From: Bacteroidales bacterium
Lineage (GTDB): Bacteria > Bacteroidota > Bacteroidia > Bacteroidales > WCHB1-69
Length of the DNA stretch: 64,000 nt
Direction: 5' to 3'
Assembly (NCBI GenBank): GCA_024686335.1
Contig: JAILCI010000025.1
Location: 31,463-95,462, forward strand
Shown in pieces: positions 28,841 to 37,134 of this stretch. The position numbers were made by a program, and so were the translations under genes. The notes beneath the pieces were generated by a model, which searched no databases, had not been told where the DNA came from, and was given only the letters and a program-made list of their open reading frames with translations. Position 1 is the first letter of the stretch. Every line of letters starts with the position of its first letter.

Positions 28841-29374
28841 CTACGGCAGAACGTGGATTATCATCACCACGGGTTCACGGCCATCGACCTTATCACCATC
28901 GCCAGCCACACCGTATGCCATGTATGAAGGAATCACCAGACGTGCACGTCCATCAGGACGTAACATACGCACAGCCTCATGCAACGCATTGATCTCCTCG
29001 GATTTAGCAACCTTAAAAACCTTCTCGCCACTCTCCTTGGAATCATAAATTTTCTCTCCTGACAAGAGAAAAGTCTGATAGTCCAAATGGACCATATCAC
29101 CCTCTTTTATCAACTCTCCCCTACCCTCATCGAGAATCTGGATGTAGAGACCCGTACCGGTTTTTTCCATATTCCAGCCATAACGTTCAATAAAGAGTTC
29201 CATCTCCTCATTTTCCAGATGGATAATCTTCTTATTTCCCTCAACGTATGGTGCTTCCACATCCTTCTCCGGAGCCTTGGTATTCGACACGACTGTGCCC
29301 GTGGCTTTCTGTCTGTTACAGCCACTGCCAAGCAACAAAGCCAGCAAAAAGAGATAGAAGAGGGACTTTTTCAT
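28841..29374 (-). CDS. FKBP-type peptidyl-prolyl isomerase lipoprotein (GldI-like)
   Basis: A 177-aa lipoprotein: the signal sequence ends in LLLGSGC, giving Cys19 as the lipidated residue. The C-terminal ~100 residues form an FKBP domain (GDMVHLDYQTFLLSGEKIYD, then VIPSYMAYG near the end). The acidic segment before it and the IPSYMAYG..GDGDKV..REPVVM pattern resemble GldI, an FKBP lipoprotein linked to gliding/T9SS function in flavobacteria. That would fit a genome full of T9SS cargo, but a general folding role in the periplasm is equally possible. It follows the DHH phosphoesterase gene by six bases and is probably cotranscribed with it. Confidence 0.82.
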   Translation of the reverse strand: MKKSLFYLFLLALLLGSGCNRQKATGTVVSNTKAPEKDVEAPYVEGNKKIIHLENEEMELFIERYGWNMEKTGTGLYIQILDEGRGELIKEGDMVHLDYQTFLLSGEKIYDSKESGEKVFKVAKSEEINALHEAVRMLRPDGRARLVIPSYMAYGVAGDGDKVDGREPVVMIIHVLP

Positions 29375-29380
29375 AGCCGA

Positions 29381-30385
29381 TTAGTATTTGCCCTCGCGAA
29401 CCGTTTTCTCGAAATGGGCGATAGCTTCCTCTATAGGACCATGATAGAAAGCGCCAGCTGCGTTATGGTGACCACCACCATTGTAGTTATCACGGGCAAA
29501 GAGGTTTACGTCTACCCGGCCTTTGGAACGGAAGGAGACCCTGATACGAGTATCCCGTTCAATAAAGAAGGCTGTGAAATCAATTCCTTTGATGGTCATG
29601 CCGTAATTGACAAAGCCCTCAGTATCACCAATTTGGAAGTTATTATCTATCAACTCCTGCTTGGTAAGATACATATAGGAGGCTCCGTATTCTGGCATTA
29701 TCTTCAGGTGAGAGAGGGCAACAGCCATCAGACGAAGACGGCTCTCAGTATAGTTGCTATAGACCTTCTGATGGATCTGCTCACCATTGATGCCGACAGC
29801 AATAAGCTGACCCAAAGCATCATAAGTGCTGGGGGTGTCGCAAGAGTACGACATGGAACCTGTATCTGTGATAATACCAACATAGAGTGCCTCAGCAATG
29901 GCTTTTACAATGGGCCGACCAGGTGTCAAATAGCGATAGAGAAAGTTGAATACCAACTCACTTGCAGAACTTGTCAAATGAGTAGAATACATCACATCAC
30001 AATCAATTTCGGGCTGCACGTGATGGTCAATCAAGACTTTAAAACCTTTATTTCGGATAATGCTGTTCTGCAGATCCTGGCCTGCGCGATGTGGTGCATT
30101 CATATCGACCACATAGAGCATGTCGGCCTCTTTAATGGCTTTGCGCGCCTTGACAAGATGCTCTTGGGCAACGATGACCTGGTCACTACCTTCCATCCAA
30201 TTCAGAAAATCGGGGAAGGGATTCGGCGAGACCACCGAAACATCGTAACCATCTTCCTTAAAATAATGATATAACGCCAAGGCGGAGCCCAACGCATCCC
30301 CATCTGGGTTGAAATGGAAGACGATGCAAATCTTTTTAGTCTTCTGCAACGCCTCTTTGATCTTGTGAATATCTAGCTCGTTCAC
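29381..30385 (-). CDS. DHH-family phosphoesterase (NrnA-like)
   Basis: A 334-aa soluble DHH/DHHA1 protein. Metal-binding motifs are NPDGD (26-30), DHH (120-122) and the C-terminal substrate motif GGGHHNAAGA (303-312). These are the features of NrnA-type enzymes, which degrade nanoRNA or linear dinucleotides and can dephosphorylate 3'-phosphoadenosine 5'-phosphate; cyclic di-AMP phosphodiesterases of the same fold carry extra domains not present here. Transcription probably starts at TATCTTTG just upstream, with a leader of only some 14 nt, and continues into the GldI-like gene. Confidence 0.88.
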   Translation of the reverse strand: MNELDIHKIKEALQKTKKICIVFHFNPDGDALGSALALYHYFKEDGYDVSVVSPNPFPDFLNWMEGSDQVIVAQEHLVKARKAIKEADMLYVVDMNAPHRAGQDLQNSIIRNKGFKVLIDHHVQPEIDCDVMYSTHLTSSASELVFNFLYRYLTPGRPIVKAIAEALYVGIITDTGSMSYSCDTPSTYDALGQLIAVGINGEQIHQKVYSNYTESRLRLMAVALSHLKIMPEYGASYMYLTKQELIDNNFQIGDTEGFVNYGMTIKGIDFTAFFIERDTRIRVSFRSKGRVDVNLFARDNYNGGGHHNAAGAFYHGPIEEAIAHFEKTVREGKY

Positions 30386-30405
30386 GATACTTTCTTTAGA
30401 GGGTG

Positions 30406-30413
30406 CAAAGATA
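30406..30413 (-). promoter_or_regulatory. -7 element for the DHH phosphoesterase operon
   Basis: TATCTTTG on the minus strand, 20 bases upstream of the start codon. Confidence 0.55.
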
Positions 30414-30466
30414 CAAATTATTCATAGAAGATAATCAGACTAATTTAACTATGTCTATAAAAGACA

Positions 30467-30492
30467 AATTCCCTCTCAAATGAGGGGGAATT
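30467..30492 (-). terminator. Hairpin after the nucleoside-recognition gene
   Basis: Arms AATTCCCTC and GAGGGGGAATT with a six-base loop and two unpaired G. The T tract on the minus strand is short and interrupted, so it is a weaker terminator than the others here. Confidence 0.5.
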
Positions 30493-30520
30493 CGTATGTA
30501 CTATCTTTGTAGATATTTCT

Positions 30521-31753
30521 CTAAATCAACGTGAAAAGCACATAGAGCCAGTGGGCAGCAATACCAGCGCAAAGTCCACCAATCGTATGTGCGGTGATAG
30601 CCTTAGAGATGAGTTTACGATAACCCAGTGAATCGAGCATGGCAGCATGTGTGCTCAAGAATCCGCTCCAGCACATGCCCATGGCAGTACAGACGGCAAT
30701 AGCATTATTGTCGATGATACCGGATGCCACAAACTTAGGAATCAAACCCAAAGCAGCACCGACAGCACCTAATGCCGTAATCGGGAAGGAAATCAACTCA
30801 GGATGCGTGAAACCGAAGAGCCAATCAAAAATGAAATTGACCTTACTTACCAAAAAAGTGATGACCGGCACACCCTCAAAAGCAGCACCCGTATAAGTTC
30901 CATTGGCACTAGGTCCGAAGGTCAACATCATCACAATCGTAGAAATAACCAGCACACCGGGGATGATGGAGATACCTATCTCCACGCCACTCATACCACC
31001 GTCCAAGATGGCATTCAAAGTTCGGATGAAAACACCAGGCTTCTCCGTTTTTTCTTCTTGCACCTGCTGTTCTTTCTCTTCCACTTTATTAAAAACAGGA
31101 GCATCCAATTCAGGGAAACTCTTCAAAGTGAAACGTTGCATCAAACGTGTGGAGACAATACAGCCAATGAACGCACCCAACAAACCCACGGAGGCACCGG
31201 CACTATAACCCTGTCCTATCATGAATGCCAAAACCACCAGTCCCATACCAAAAGAGGTTCCAAAGTTAGTCAAGGAGACCAACTGGTATTTCTTGAAATA
31301 TTTGCTGAAATTACGATCTTTGGAAAGGGTGATAATGGCTGGATTGTCACTGAGAAAAGTCATGACTGCTCCTAAGGAGGCCACGCCTGGCAGATTGAAC
31401 AGAGGTTTCATCAACGGGCGCAATAACTTCTCCAGCAACTTCACGATGCCGTACTCCATAAAGAGTTTGCTGACAGCACCCATCATCACCGTGATAGCCA
31501 TAATGTAAAGAACCGTCTCCATCAACAGATGGTAGGCTGTCTGCAGGAAAGAATTCAACATCTTAGGCAAAGTCATGCGGGAAGCCAAAATGCCGAAGAA
31601 ACCAAAAAAGATGACTGAGAATATAATCATCTCTTTCAACAATTTCCTACGGTGAGGCGTAATCTTGAGATCCTGCTTCACCTTCTTGATGTTGATCTCC
31701 TTCATTCTGTCAAGGCTTTTCTCCTTGACCTTTTTTAAATCAATTTTTCTCAC
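30521..31753 (-). CDS. Nucleoside-recognition (Gate) domain membrane protein
   Basis: A 410-aa polytopic protein with a basic cytoplasmic N-terminus (residues 1-40) and two groups of transmembrane helices. The internal pattern (SLGAVMTFLSDNPAIITLSK and, in the second half, ALGAVGAALGLIPKFVASGI) fits the Gate/nucleoside-recognition family related to concentrative nucleoside transporters and spore maturation proteins. The substrate is unknown; purine nucleosides or related small molecules are only a family-level guess. Its start overlaps the end of the porin gene by 14 bases, so it is the last gene of the TolC-rnf-porin unit. Confidence 0.82.
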   Translation of the reverse strand: MRKIDLKKVKEKSLDRMKEINIKKVKQDLKITPHRRKLLKEMIIFSVIFFGFFGILASRMTLPKMLNSFLQTAYHLLMETVLYIMAITVMMGAVSKLFMEYGIVKLLEKLLRPLMKPLFNLPGVASLGAVMTFLSDNPAIITLSKDRNFSKYFKKYQLVSLTNFGTSFGMGLVVLAFMIGQGYSAGASVGLLGAFIGCIVSTRLMQRFTLKSFPELDAPVFNKVEEKEQQVQEEKTEKPGVFIRTLNAILDGGMSGVEIGISIIPGVLVISTIVMMLTFGPSANGTYTGAAFEGVPVITFLVSKVNFIFDWLFGFTHPELISFPITALGAVGAALGLIPKFVASGIIDNNAIAVCTAMGMCWSGFLSTHAAMLDSLGYRKLISKAITAHTIGGLCAGIAAHWLYVLFTLI

Positions 31754-32849
31754 TCTGCGTTGAATAATATTTTTTGAAGAATTTTAGAAAATCTATCTTC
31801 CAGGTAACACCAACATTTGCGTTGATGCTTCTGCTTTTACGTTCAATTGTAGTCTGTGAGTCTGTCATATTTGCCAACGCCACATAACCATGCAGACGCA
31901 CTCCAGGAGCTTTAACAGGACTATATTCTAGACCAAGGCCATAGAAATAGTTGCTACCCAGACAAGAAATATCCTCGCCCATAAAGTTCATTGTCCAGAA
32001 ATCATCACCCATATTATACTCGTAACCGCCTTTTGCAAAGAGACTTAATCCCTTATACAACTTAACATCCAAGCGGCTGACAATCAGATAATATTTGAAC
32101 CATTCGCTGAAATCGTAGGTCTTATGTACAAAATCCACATACCAGTTGACCTTATCAAATGTAAATTGATTACCCAAGGCAATAAAACTAACCAACTGGT
32201 TATCAGTTGTTCTTCTATAGAGATTGAAAGAATAGAGAGTCTTGAAGTATTTGTAGTTACCATTCCAGAGGAAGTTAAAACCGATCAGACCTTTTTTCCA
32301 GTCAGCAGCTGTTCGCACATATGGAGAGTTCCCGACATGGAGAGTCAAGGTATTATGTTCTTCCGCATCAGTATAGGACAAAGAAGCACCTATTTGAAAA
32401 CAATAAAAGTCGTTCCAATATTGGGTGTAGTAATAAACATTGATAGGAGGTGCATCATATTCAAAACCACCGACAGGGAGAGCTTCCTTACCGAGACGCA
32501 CGCGCCAGCGAGGATGGAACTGATACTGAACATAGAGGAAGTCAGTGTTGTCGAAGAGGCTTACACTGCCAGGTCTTGCGATAATACGCTGACGGAAGAA
32601 GAATGAGAAGTTGTGACCTAAATCACCGCCTAACAGCAGATTGAAATACTTGCCGTTGAAACCGAACTCGTTCAGGGCGGGAGTGGTATCAGAAACGGGA
32701 CTGTTCTGTGTGTTAAAATAGTCGAAGTCCGCACGGGCTTCAAGGGAGAACTTAGTTAGTTTGAAGGTCTGATCATTCTGCGCCTTCCCCGTTTGGATGA
32801 AAAACAAGATGAAGAAGGCGCAGAAAAGCGCTGCGATTTTACTTTGCAT
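31740..32849 (-). CDS. OprO/OprP-like outer-membrane porin
   Basis: A 369-aa protein with a signal peptide ending TGKAQ and a mature part of long amphipathic strands (FRQRIIARPGSVSLFDNTDF, VQYQFHPRWRVRLGKEALPV). The RVRLGKEALPVGGFEYDAPP segment is typical of the phosphate-selective porin O/P superfamily used broadly by Bacteroidetes. Substrate specificity cannot be read from sequence. It follows rnfA by 35 bases and overlaps the Gate-domain gene, which suggests a coordinated outer- and inner-membrane uptake pair within the rnf transcript. Confidence 0.78.
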   Translation of the reverse strand: MQSKIAALFCAFFILFFIQTGKAQNDQTFKLTKFSLEARADFDYFNTQNSPVSDTTPALNEFGFNGKYFNLLLGGDLGHNFSFFFRQRIIARPGSVSLFDNTDFLYVQYQFHPRWRVRLGKEALPVGGFEYDAPPINVYYYTQYWNDFYCFQIGASLSYTDAEEHNTLTLHVGNSPYVRTAADWKKGLIGFNFLWNGNYKYFKTLYSFNLYRRTTDNQLVSFIALGNQFTFDKVNWYVDFVHKTYDFSEWFKYYLIVSRLDVKLYKGLSLFAKGGYEYNMGDDFWTMNFMGEDISCLGSNYFYGLGLEYSPVKAPGVRLHGYVALANMTDSQTTIERKSRSINANVGVTWKIDFLKFFKKYYSTQSEKN

Positions 32850-32884
32850 AGGGATTGTTATGAGTTGTTGTTGTAATTATTAGA

Positions 32885-33475
32885 TTAGACGAGATTTGAA
32901 AAGCCCATGAAAGCCATAGCGAGAATACCGGCAGTCAAGAGTGCGATAGGCACACCCTTCATACCCTTTGGCACCTCCACCAATTCAAGTTGTTCGCGCA
33001 AACCGGCGAAGATAACAATAGCCAAGATGAAACCGATAGAGATGGCTACTGCATAGAGCGTGCTGTCGAGGATAGAGAAACCGTGACCTTCGATGATCGG
33101 CTGCTCAGTAACCTTGATGGCGATACCAAGCACTGCACAGTTAGTCGTAATCAACGGAAGGAAGACGCCCAGAGCCTTATAAAGCGAGGGACTCATCTTC
33201 TTCAACACGATCTCCACCATCTGAACCAGAGAGGCGATGACCAAGATGAAAAGGATGGTCTGCAGATAAGTGATGTTCAGTGGAACAAGCACATACATCT
33301 GCAGAGTAGAGGTCACCAGGGTAGCCAGTGTCATCACGAAGAGGACGGCCACACCCATACCAAGGGCGGTGTCCACCTTGCTGGAAACGCCCAAGAACGG
33401 ACAGATGCCGAGGAACTGCACCAGAATGATGTTGTTCACCAAGACGGCACCGATAAGCATTAAGATATATTCCAT
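32885..33475 (-). CDS. rnfA: Rnf electron transport complex subunit A
   Basis: A 196-aa six-helix membrane protein. The start MEYILMLIGAVLVNNIILVQ and the FLGICPFLGVS and LPLITTNCAVLG motifs are diagnostic of RnfA/NqrE; the two conserved Cys (in GICPF and TTNCA) match those that bind an iron-sulfur centre in the membrane. Rnf couples electron transfer between ferredoxin and NAD+ to Na+ or H+ translocation. It is the last rnf gene in the cluster, 51 bases after rnfE. Neither rnfB nor rnfC is present next to it. Confidence 0.95.
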   Translation of the reverse strand: MEYILMLIGAVLVNNIILVQFLGICPFLGVSSKVDTALGMGVAVLFVMTLATLVTSTLQMYVLVPLNITYLQTILFILVIASLVQMVEIVLKKMSPSLYKALGVFLPLITTNCAVLGIAIKVTEQPIIEGHGFSILDSTLYAVAISIGFILAIVIFAGLREQLELVEVPKGMKGVPIALLTAGILAMAFMGFSNLV

Positions 33476-33526
33476 AATTTGCTATTTTTCAAGATTTAAT
33501 GATACTGTTAACGCATGATATTTAGG

Positions 33527-34150
33527 TTATGCCGTCTGTTGGGCTTTAGCTTTACGTTTGGCCTCAACAGAATTCAGGATCTGTCGTACGGCGGCCATAA
33601 TGAAACCATAGACGATGAATGCGCCCGGAGCGAGCACGAAGAGCAGCATGTTGTAGTCGGCAGGGATGAAAGTGAATCCCATGAAGGAACCAGCACCGAG
33701 GACCTCACGCACAGCGGCGATAAGAACCAGAGAAATGGTAAAACCGATACCCATGCCAAGGCCGTCGAGCATTGAATCAAAAACGGGATTCTTGCTAGCG
33801 AAAGCTTCCGCACGTCCAAGCACAATACAGTTAACCACAATCAACGGAATGAAGACACCCAAGCTGGCAGAGAGCGCCGGCAGGAAACCTTGGATGATCA
33901 GGTCGATCATACTCACGAAGGTTGCGATAATGACGATGAAGCAAGGGATACGAATCTTGTCGGGAATCACGTTCTTCAGCATGGATATCAAGATATTAGA
34001 CATCAACAGAACGAACGTGGTAGCCGCGCCCATACCGAGGGCGTTGTTGACGGATGTGGTGACTGCCAGCGTCGGGCAAGTACCCAACACCAGGATCAAA
34101 CTCGGGTTCTCTTTGAAGAAACCTTTGGTTAAGATATTCAGCTTACTCAT
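33527..34150 (-). CDS. rnfE: Rnf electron transport complex subunit E
   Basis: A 207-aa six-helix membrane protein homologous to NqrD. The motifs NPSLILVLGTCPTLAVTTSV near the start and PLIVVNCIVLGRAEAFA in the middle carry the two Cys that pair with those of RnfA. Its start overlaps the end of rnfG by eight bases, indicating translational coupling. The C-terminus ends in a short charged tail (KRKAKAQQTA), common in this subunit. Confidence 0.95.
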   Translation of the reverse strand: MSKLNILTKGFFKENPSLILVLGTCPTLAVTTSVNNALGMGAATTFVLLMSNILISMLKNVIPDKIRIPCFIVIIATFVSMIDLIIQGFLPALSASLGVFIPLIVVNCIVLGRAEAFASKNPVFDSMLDGLGMGIGFTISLVLIAAVREVLGAGSFMGFTFIPADYNMLLFVLAPGAFIVYGFIMAAVRQILNSVEAKRKAKAQQTA

Positions 34151-34733
34151 GATAAACCTCCTTTACTGCATTATAGATAGCAACTGCACGATTCACGGCA
34201 TCACAATAGGCTCTTGACGAGATGGTAGCCGCAGTGATTGCGTCTACATCACCACCGTCTTTTGTGACGGAAAGCTTGAACTCGCTAGGGTTCTTGTGAT
34301 TGAACTGTTCTGCAAAATTGCTCTTGTCTTTGTTAATCTTGTCGCCCAAACCGGGGGTCTCACTTGACTTGATAACCTCCGTGTTGGTGATGGTGCCGTT
34401 GCTGTTGAAGCCGACCATCAGGTCGAAGCGGCCGGAAAAGGCTTTCTTCGTGTAGGTCTCGACAGCAACACCATAGATGCCGCCGTTCTCGTTCAACGCG
34501 ATGTGAACGGGCAGCTCAGTGCCAGCATCATCTTTCATGACGGTGTCAATCATCTCACCTTTGAAATCGGGGATGACCAACGTGAGGGCACGCTGTTTCT
34601 TCTGCAACTGTGCCTGCTCAATAGGCTCTTTGGTAAGAGCATAAACTCCTGTCAAGGCCAACCCTGCAACCAAGGCAATAAGGGTCAGCACCAAGACCAG
34701 GCGTAATAATGACGGTTCTTTTTTCTGTGACAT
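34143..34733 (-). CDS. rnfG: Rnf electron transport complex subunit G (FMN-binding)
   Basis: A 196-aa protein with one N-terminal transmembrane helix (about 10-32) and a periplasmic FMN-binding domain. The covalent flavin site is DAITAAT, with Thr170 as the expected FMN-carrying residue. The ETPGLGDKI motif (125-133) is also typical. It sits between rnfD (20-base gap) and rnfE (eight-base overlap), the conserved D-G-E order. Confidence 0.95.
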   Translation of the reverse strand: MSQKKEPSLLRLVLVLTLIALVAGLALTGVYALTKEPIEQAQLQKKQRALTLVIPDFKGEMIDTVMKDDAGTELPVHIALNENGGIYGVAVETYTKKAFSGRFDLMVGFNSNGTITNTEVIKSSETPGLGDKINKDKSNFAEQFNHKNPSEFKLSVTKDGGDVDAITAATISSRAYCDAVNRAVAIYNAVKEVYHE

Positions 34734-34753
34734 ATTGAAATGGTTTTTAAGGG

Positions 34754-35719
34754 TTATTTGGCATAAGTTCTAGGTCTGAGCCAACGGTTCAGCAAGGGCA
34801 CGCATGCATTCATCAGCAGGATGGAGAAAGAGACTCCTTCCGGATATGCGCCGAAGAGACGGATGATGATGGTGATGAGACCGCAGCCTGCACCAAAGAC
34901 GAGCATCGCAGAAGGCGATGTAGGTGAGGTCACCATGTCGGTAGCCATGAAGAAGGCGCCCAACAACAGACCACCAGTCAAGACATGGAAGAACGGGCTG
35001 GCATATTGAGTCGGATCAATGAGGTAGAAGATACCTGAGAAGATGAAGACTGTCAAGATGAAAGAAACTGGGATATGCCAGGTGATGACGCGTTTCCAGA
35101 GCAGATAGATAGCACCAATCAGCAGTGCAATAGCAGAAACTTCACCGAAGCTGCCGCCCATCTGGCCAACGAGCATATCGACATAGCGAGGCATCTCGCC
35201 CATATTCACAGCAGAGCCTTCCGACAATATTCCTAGCGGTGTGGGACCAGTGACCGCGTCAGCAAAACCCCAAATAGGAGTTGGCACGGGCCAAGTAGTC
35301 ATAGCCACCGGGAAGGAGATTAGCATGAAAACACGAGCCACCAACGCCGGATTGAAAAGGTTGTGGCCCAAGCCGCCAAAGGGCATCTTGGCAATGCCGA
35401 TAGCGACCAATGCACCAACGACCATCATCCATATCGGAAGGTTGGCCGGCACGTTGAAAGCCAATAGCAGACCCGTCACGACGGCAGAACCATCGCTGAT
35501 AGTGGTCGGCACCTTCATAATGAAACGCTGGATCAAATACTCAAAAAGCACACAGGATCCTACCGATACCAAGGTCAGGATAATCACGGGCAGACCGAAA
35601 TAGAAGATCGACACGATAAACGCAGGTATCAGTGCAATAATCACTGACAACATGATCTTCTGCACGGAATCGCCACCATGAACGTGTGGAGAACCGGAAA
35701 CATTTAACAGTTTGTTCAT
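34754..35719 (-). CDS. rnfD: Rnf electron transport complex subunit D
   Basis: A 321-aa polytopic protein homologous to NqrB. The SGSPHVHGGDSVQKIM opening is characteristic, and DAVTGPTPLG (154-163) is the periplasmic flavin motif, with Thr160 as the likely covalent FMN residue (the more usual form is GAT). Its length fits RnfD rather than the longer NqrB. It is the first rnf gene here; the gene upstream is a TolC-like factor instead of rnfC. Confidence 0.94.
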   Translation of the reverse strand: MNKLLNVSGSPHVHGGDSVQKIMLSVIIALIPAFIVSIFYFGLPVIILTLVSVGSCVLFEYLIQRFIMKVPTTISDGSAVVTGLLLAFNVPANLPIWMMVVGALVAIGIAKMPFGGLGHNLFNPALVARVFMLISFPVAMTTWPVPTPIWGFADAVTGPTPLGILSEGSAVNMGEMPRYVDMLVGQMGGSFGEVSAIALLIGAIYLLWKRVITWHIPVSFILTVFIFSGIFYLIDPTQYASPFFHVLTGGLLLGAFFMATDMVTSPTSPSAMLVFGAGCGLITIIIRLFGAYPEGVSFSILLMNACVPLLNRWLRPRTYAK

Positions 35720-35750
35720 CTTTCTTTATTTTGATTATTGAATTATTCTA

Positions 35751-37022
35751 CTATAAAACACCCTTCAATGCCATCAACTCATATTTCGCCTTAAGGAGCT
35801 GGATGTGATGCACCTCCTGATTCATGCGCGATTGCAACTCATCATTGTGCTGCTTGATGTAGTCAAATATAGTGACAGTGCCATTGGCAAGCTGACCAGA
35901 ATAGGTCTCCGTCAACTCTGAATATTTGGCTGTAATTGTTGAGTCCAATTGCAACAACTTCTCTATACGTTCAATCTCATTCTGCTTCTCTCGAATAGAA
36001 ATCATATTTGTTTTACGGAAATCAGCCTCTTGACTAGACAAAATCTCCTTCTGGATTTCAATCACCTTACTGACACCTGAGCTGCGGGCCCAATCAATCA
36101 AAGGAACTTTCAAGGTCACTCCAGCCAGATAATACCAGTCGGGACGACTAAGATAGAATTGATAGTCTGGACGGCCATATCCACCAGTGGCGAACAAGGC
36201 TATCTTCGGAAGACTGTTGGAAAGGTAAATCTTGCGCTGGAAGTCCATCTGGCGCATCTGGTTGTCGAACAACTTATACTCCAATCGCGCATTGGTATCT
36301 ATATCGGCCACATCAGGCAATTCCGGAATAAGGAACTCCGTGTTGGAAAAGTCCTTGCCGGTCATGATTTCCAATGTCGAAACCAGAGACTCTCGATTAG
36401 CTTGCAGTTCATCATAATTCTGCTGCATCTTCAAAGCCTCCACTTCGAGTTGTGACAATGTATTCTGAGGAATAACACCCTCTTGAAGCAACACCTTCAG
36501 TCTTTTAATCTGCTCAGCATACGTATTCTGTACAGATTGGATGATACCCATCTGCTTGTCTACAATCAAAAGATTGAGATAGATGGAAACAATCTTATCT
36601 TTCACTTCGTTAAGAGAGAGATCAATCTTAGTTATTTCCGCCTCATTTTGCAAGCGCGCAAACTTGCGACCAGAGATCATACGGAAACCTTCAAAAATGA
36701 CCTGCTCAAAATCCAAACCGATATGATACTGCATACGAGCCATATTGACATCGTCAGCCCACGGATGTGGATAAGAGACATCCACGTTGCCATAAGAGAA
36801 ACGACCATTGATGGAAAGCTTGGGATACAGATAAGAACTCTCATTATTCAAACTCGTCTTCAGAATCTGCTCATTAAGATCTTTTTGTACATTAGCAGAA
36901 GTCTGAGAAACAGCCCATTGCTGACATTGTTCCAACGTAACATACTCTTGAGCCGTAAGCGTGATAGTCAAGAAGAAAGATAGGAAAAATAGTATAGATT
37001 GTTTAAAACTACTCTTAGCCAT
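35751..37022 (-). CDS. TolC-family outer-membrane efflux protein
   Basis: A 423-aa outer-membrane factor. The start is placed at MAKSSFKQSILFF, which gives a proper signal peptide ending LTAQ; an upstream ATG at 37130 would read through the previous gene's terminator and this gene's own promoter, so it is rejected. The mature protein has the long amphipathic helices and paired repeats of TolC proteins (for example LQEGVIPQNTLSQLEVEALK and the C-terminal YSELTETYSGQLANGTVTIF). No membrane-fusion or RND partner is adjacent; instead rnfD follows after 31 bases. Confidence 0.88.
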   Translation of the reverse strand: MAKSSFKQSILFFLSFFLTITLTAQEYVTLEQCQQWAVSQTSANVQKDLNEQILKTSLNNESSYLYPKLSINGRFSYGNVDVSYPHPWADDVNMARMQYHIGLDFEQVIFEGFRMISGRKFARLQNEAEITKIDLSLNEVKDKIVSIYLNLLIVDKQMGIIQSVQNTYAEQIKRLKVLLQEGVIPQNTLSQLEVEALKMQQNYDELQANRESLVSTLEIMTGKDFSNTEFLIPELPDVADIDTNARLEYKLFDNQMRQMDFQRKIYLSNSLPKIALFATGGYGRPDYQFYLSRPDWYYLAGVTLKVPLIDWARSSGVSKVIEIQKEILSSQEADFRKTNMISIREKQNEIERIEKLLQLDSTITAKYSELTETYSGQLANGTVTIFDYIKQHNDELQSRMNQEVHHIQLLKAKYELMALKGVL

Positions 37023-37042
37023 ATTAACGTATAAAGAAATGG

Positions 37043-37073
37043 CAAAAGTAACATTTTTAGTCGTATCTTCAAA
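37043..37073 (-). promoter_or_regulatory. Canonical Bacteroidetes promoter for TolC-rnf unit
   Basis: TTTG (37073-37070), a 19-base spacer and TACTTTTG (37050-37043) on the minus strand match the TTTG-N19-TAnnTTTG consensus exactly. It lies right behind the previous gene's terminator and supports the start codon at 37022. Confidence 0.75.
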
Positions 37074-37111
37074 GAAAAAAAATACCCTTCCAGACATATC
37101 GTCAAGAAGGG
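37072..37111 (-). terminator. Terminator of the 940-aa T9SS type B gene
   Basis: CCCTTC/GAAGGG arms (37085-37090 and 37106-37111) enclose an inner GAC/GTC pair; a T-rich run follows on the minus strand. It ends 24 bases after the stop codon and its T-run overlaps the -33 of the TolC promoter. Confidence 0.78.
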
Positions 37112-37134
37112 CTTTTTTATTTATTACCAATATG

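Noticed and set aside
32885..35719. Na+-NQR (nqrBCDE) instead of Rnf
   Set aside because: The D subunit has RnfD length and the RnfD start motif, and no NqrA or NqrF is present.
37022..37130. Longer N-terminus for the TolC-like protein
   Set aside because: The extension would read through the preceding terminator and this gene's own canonical promoter and would bury the signal peptide.
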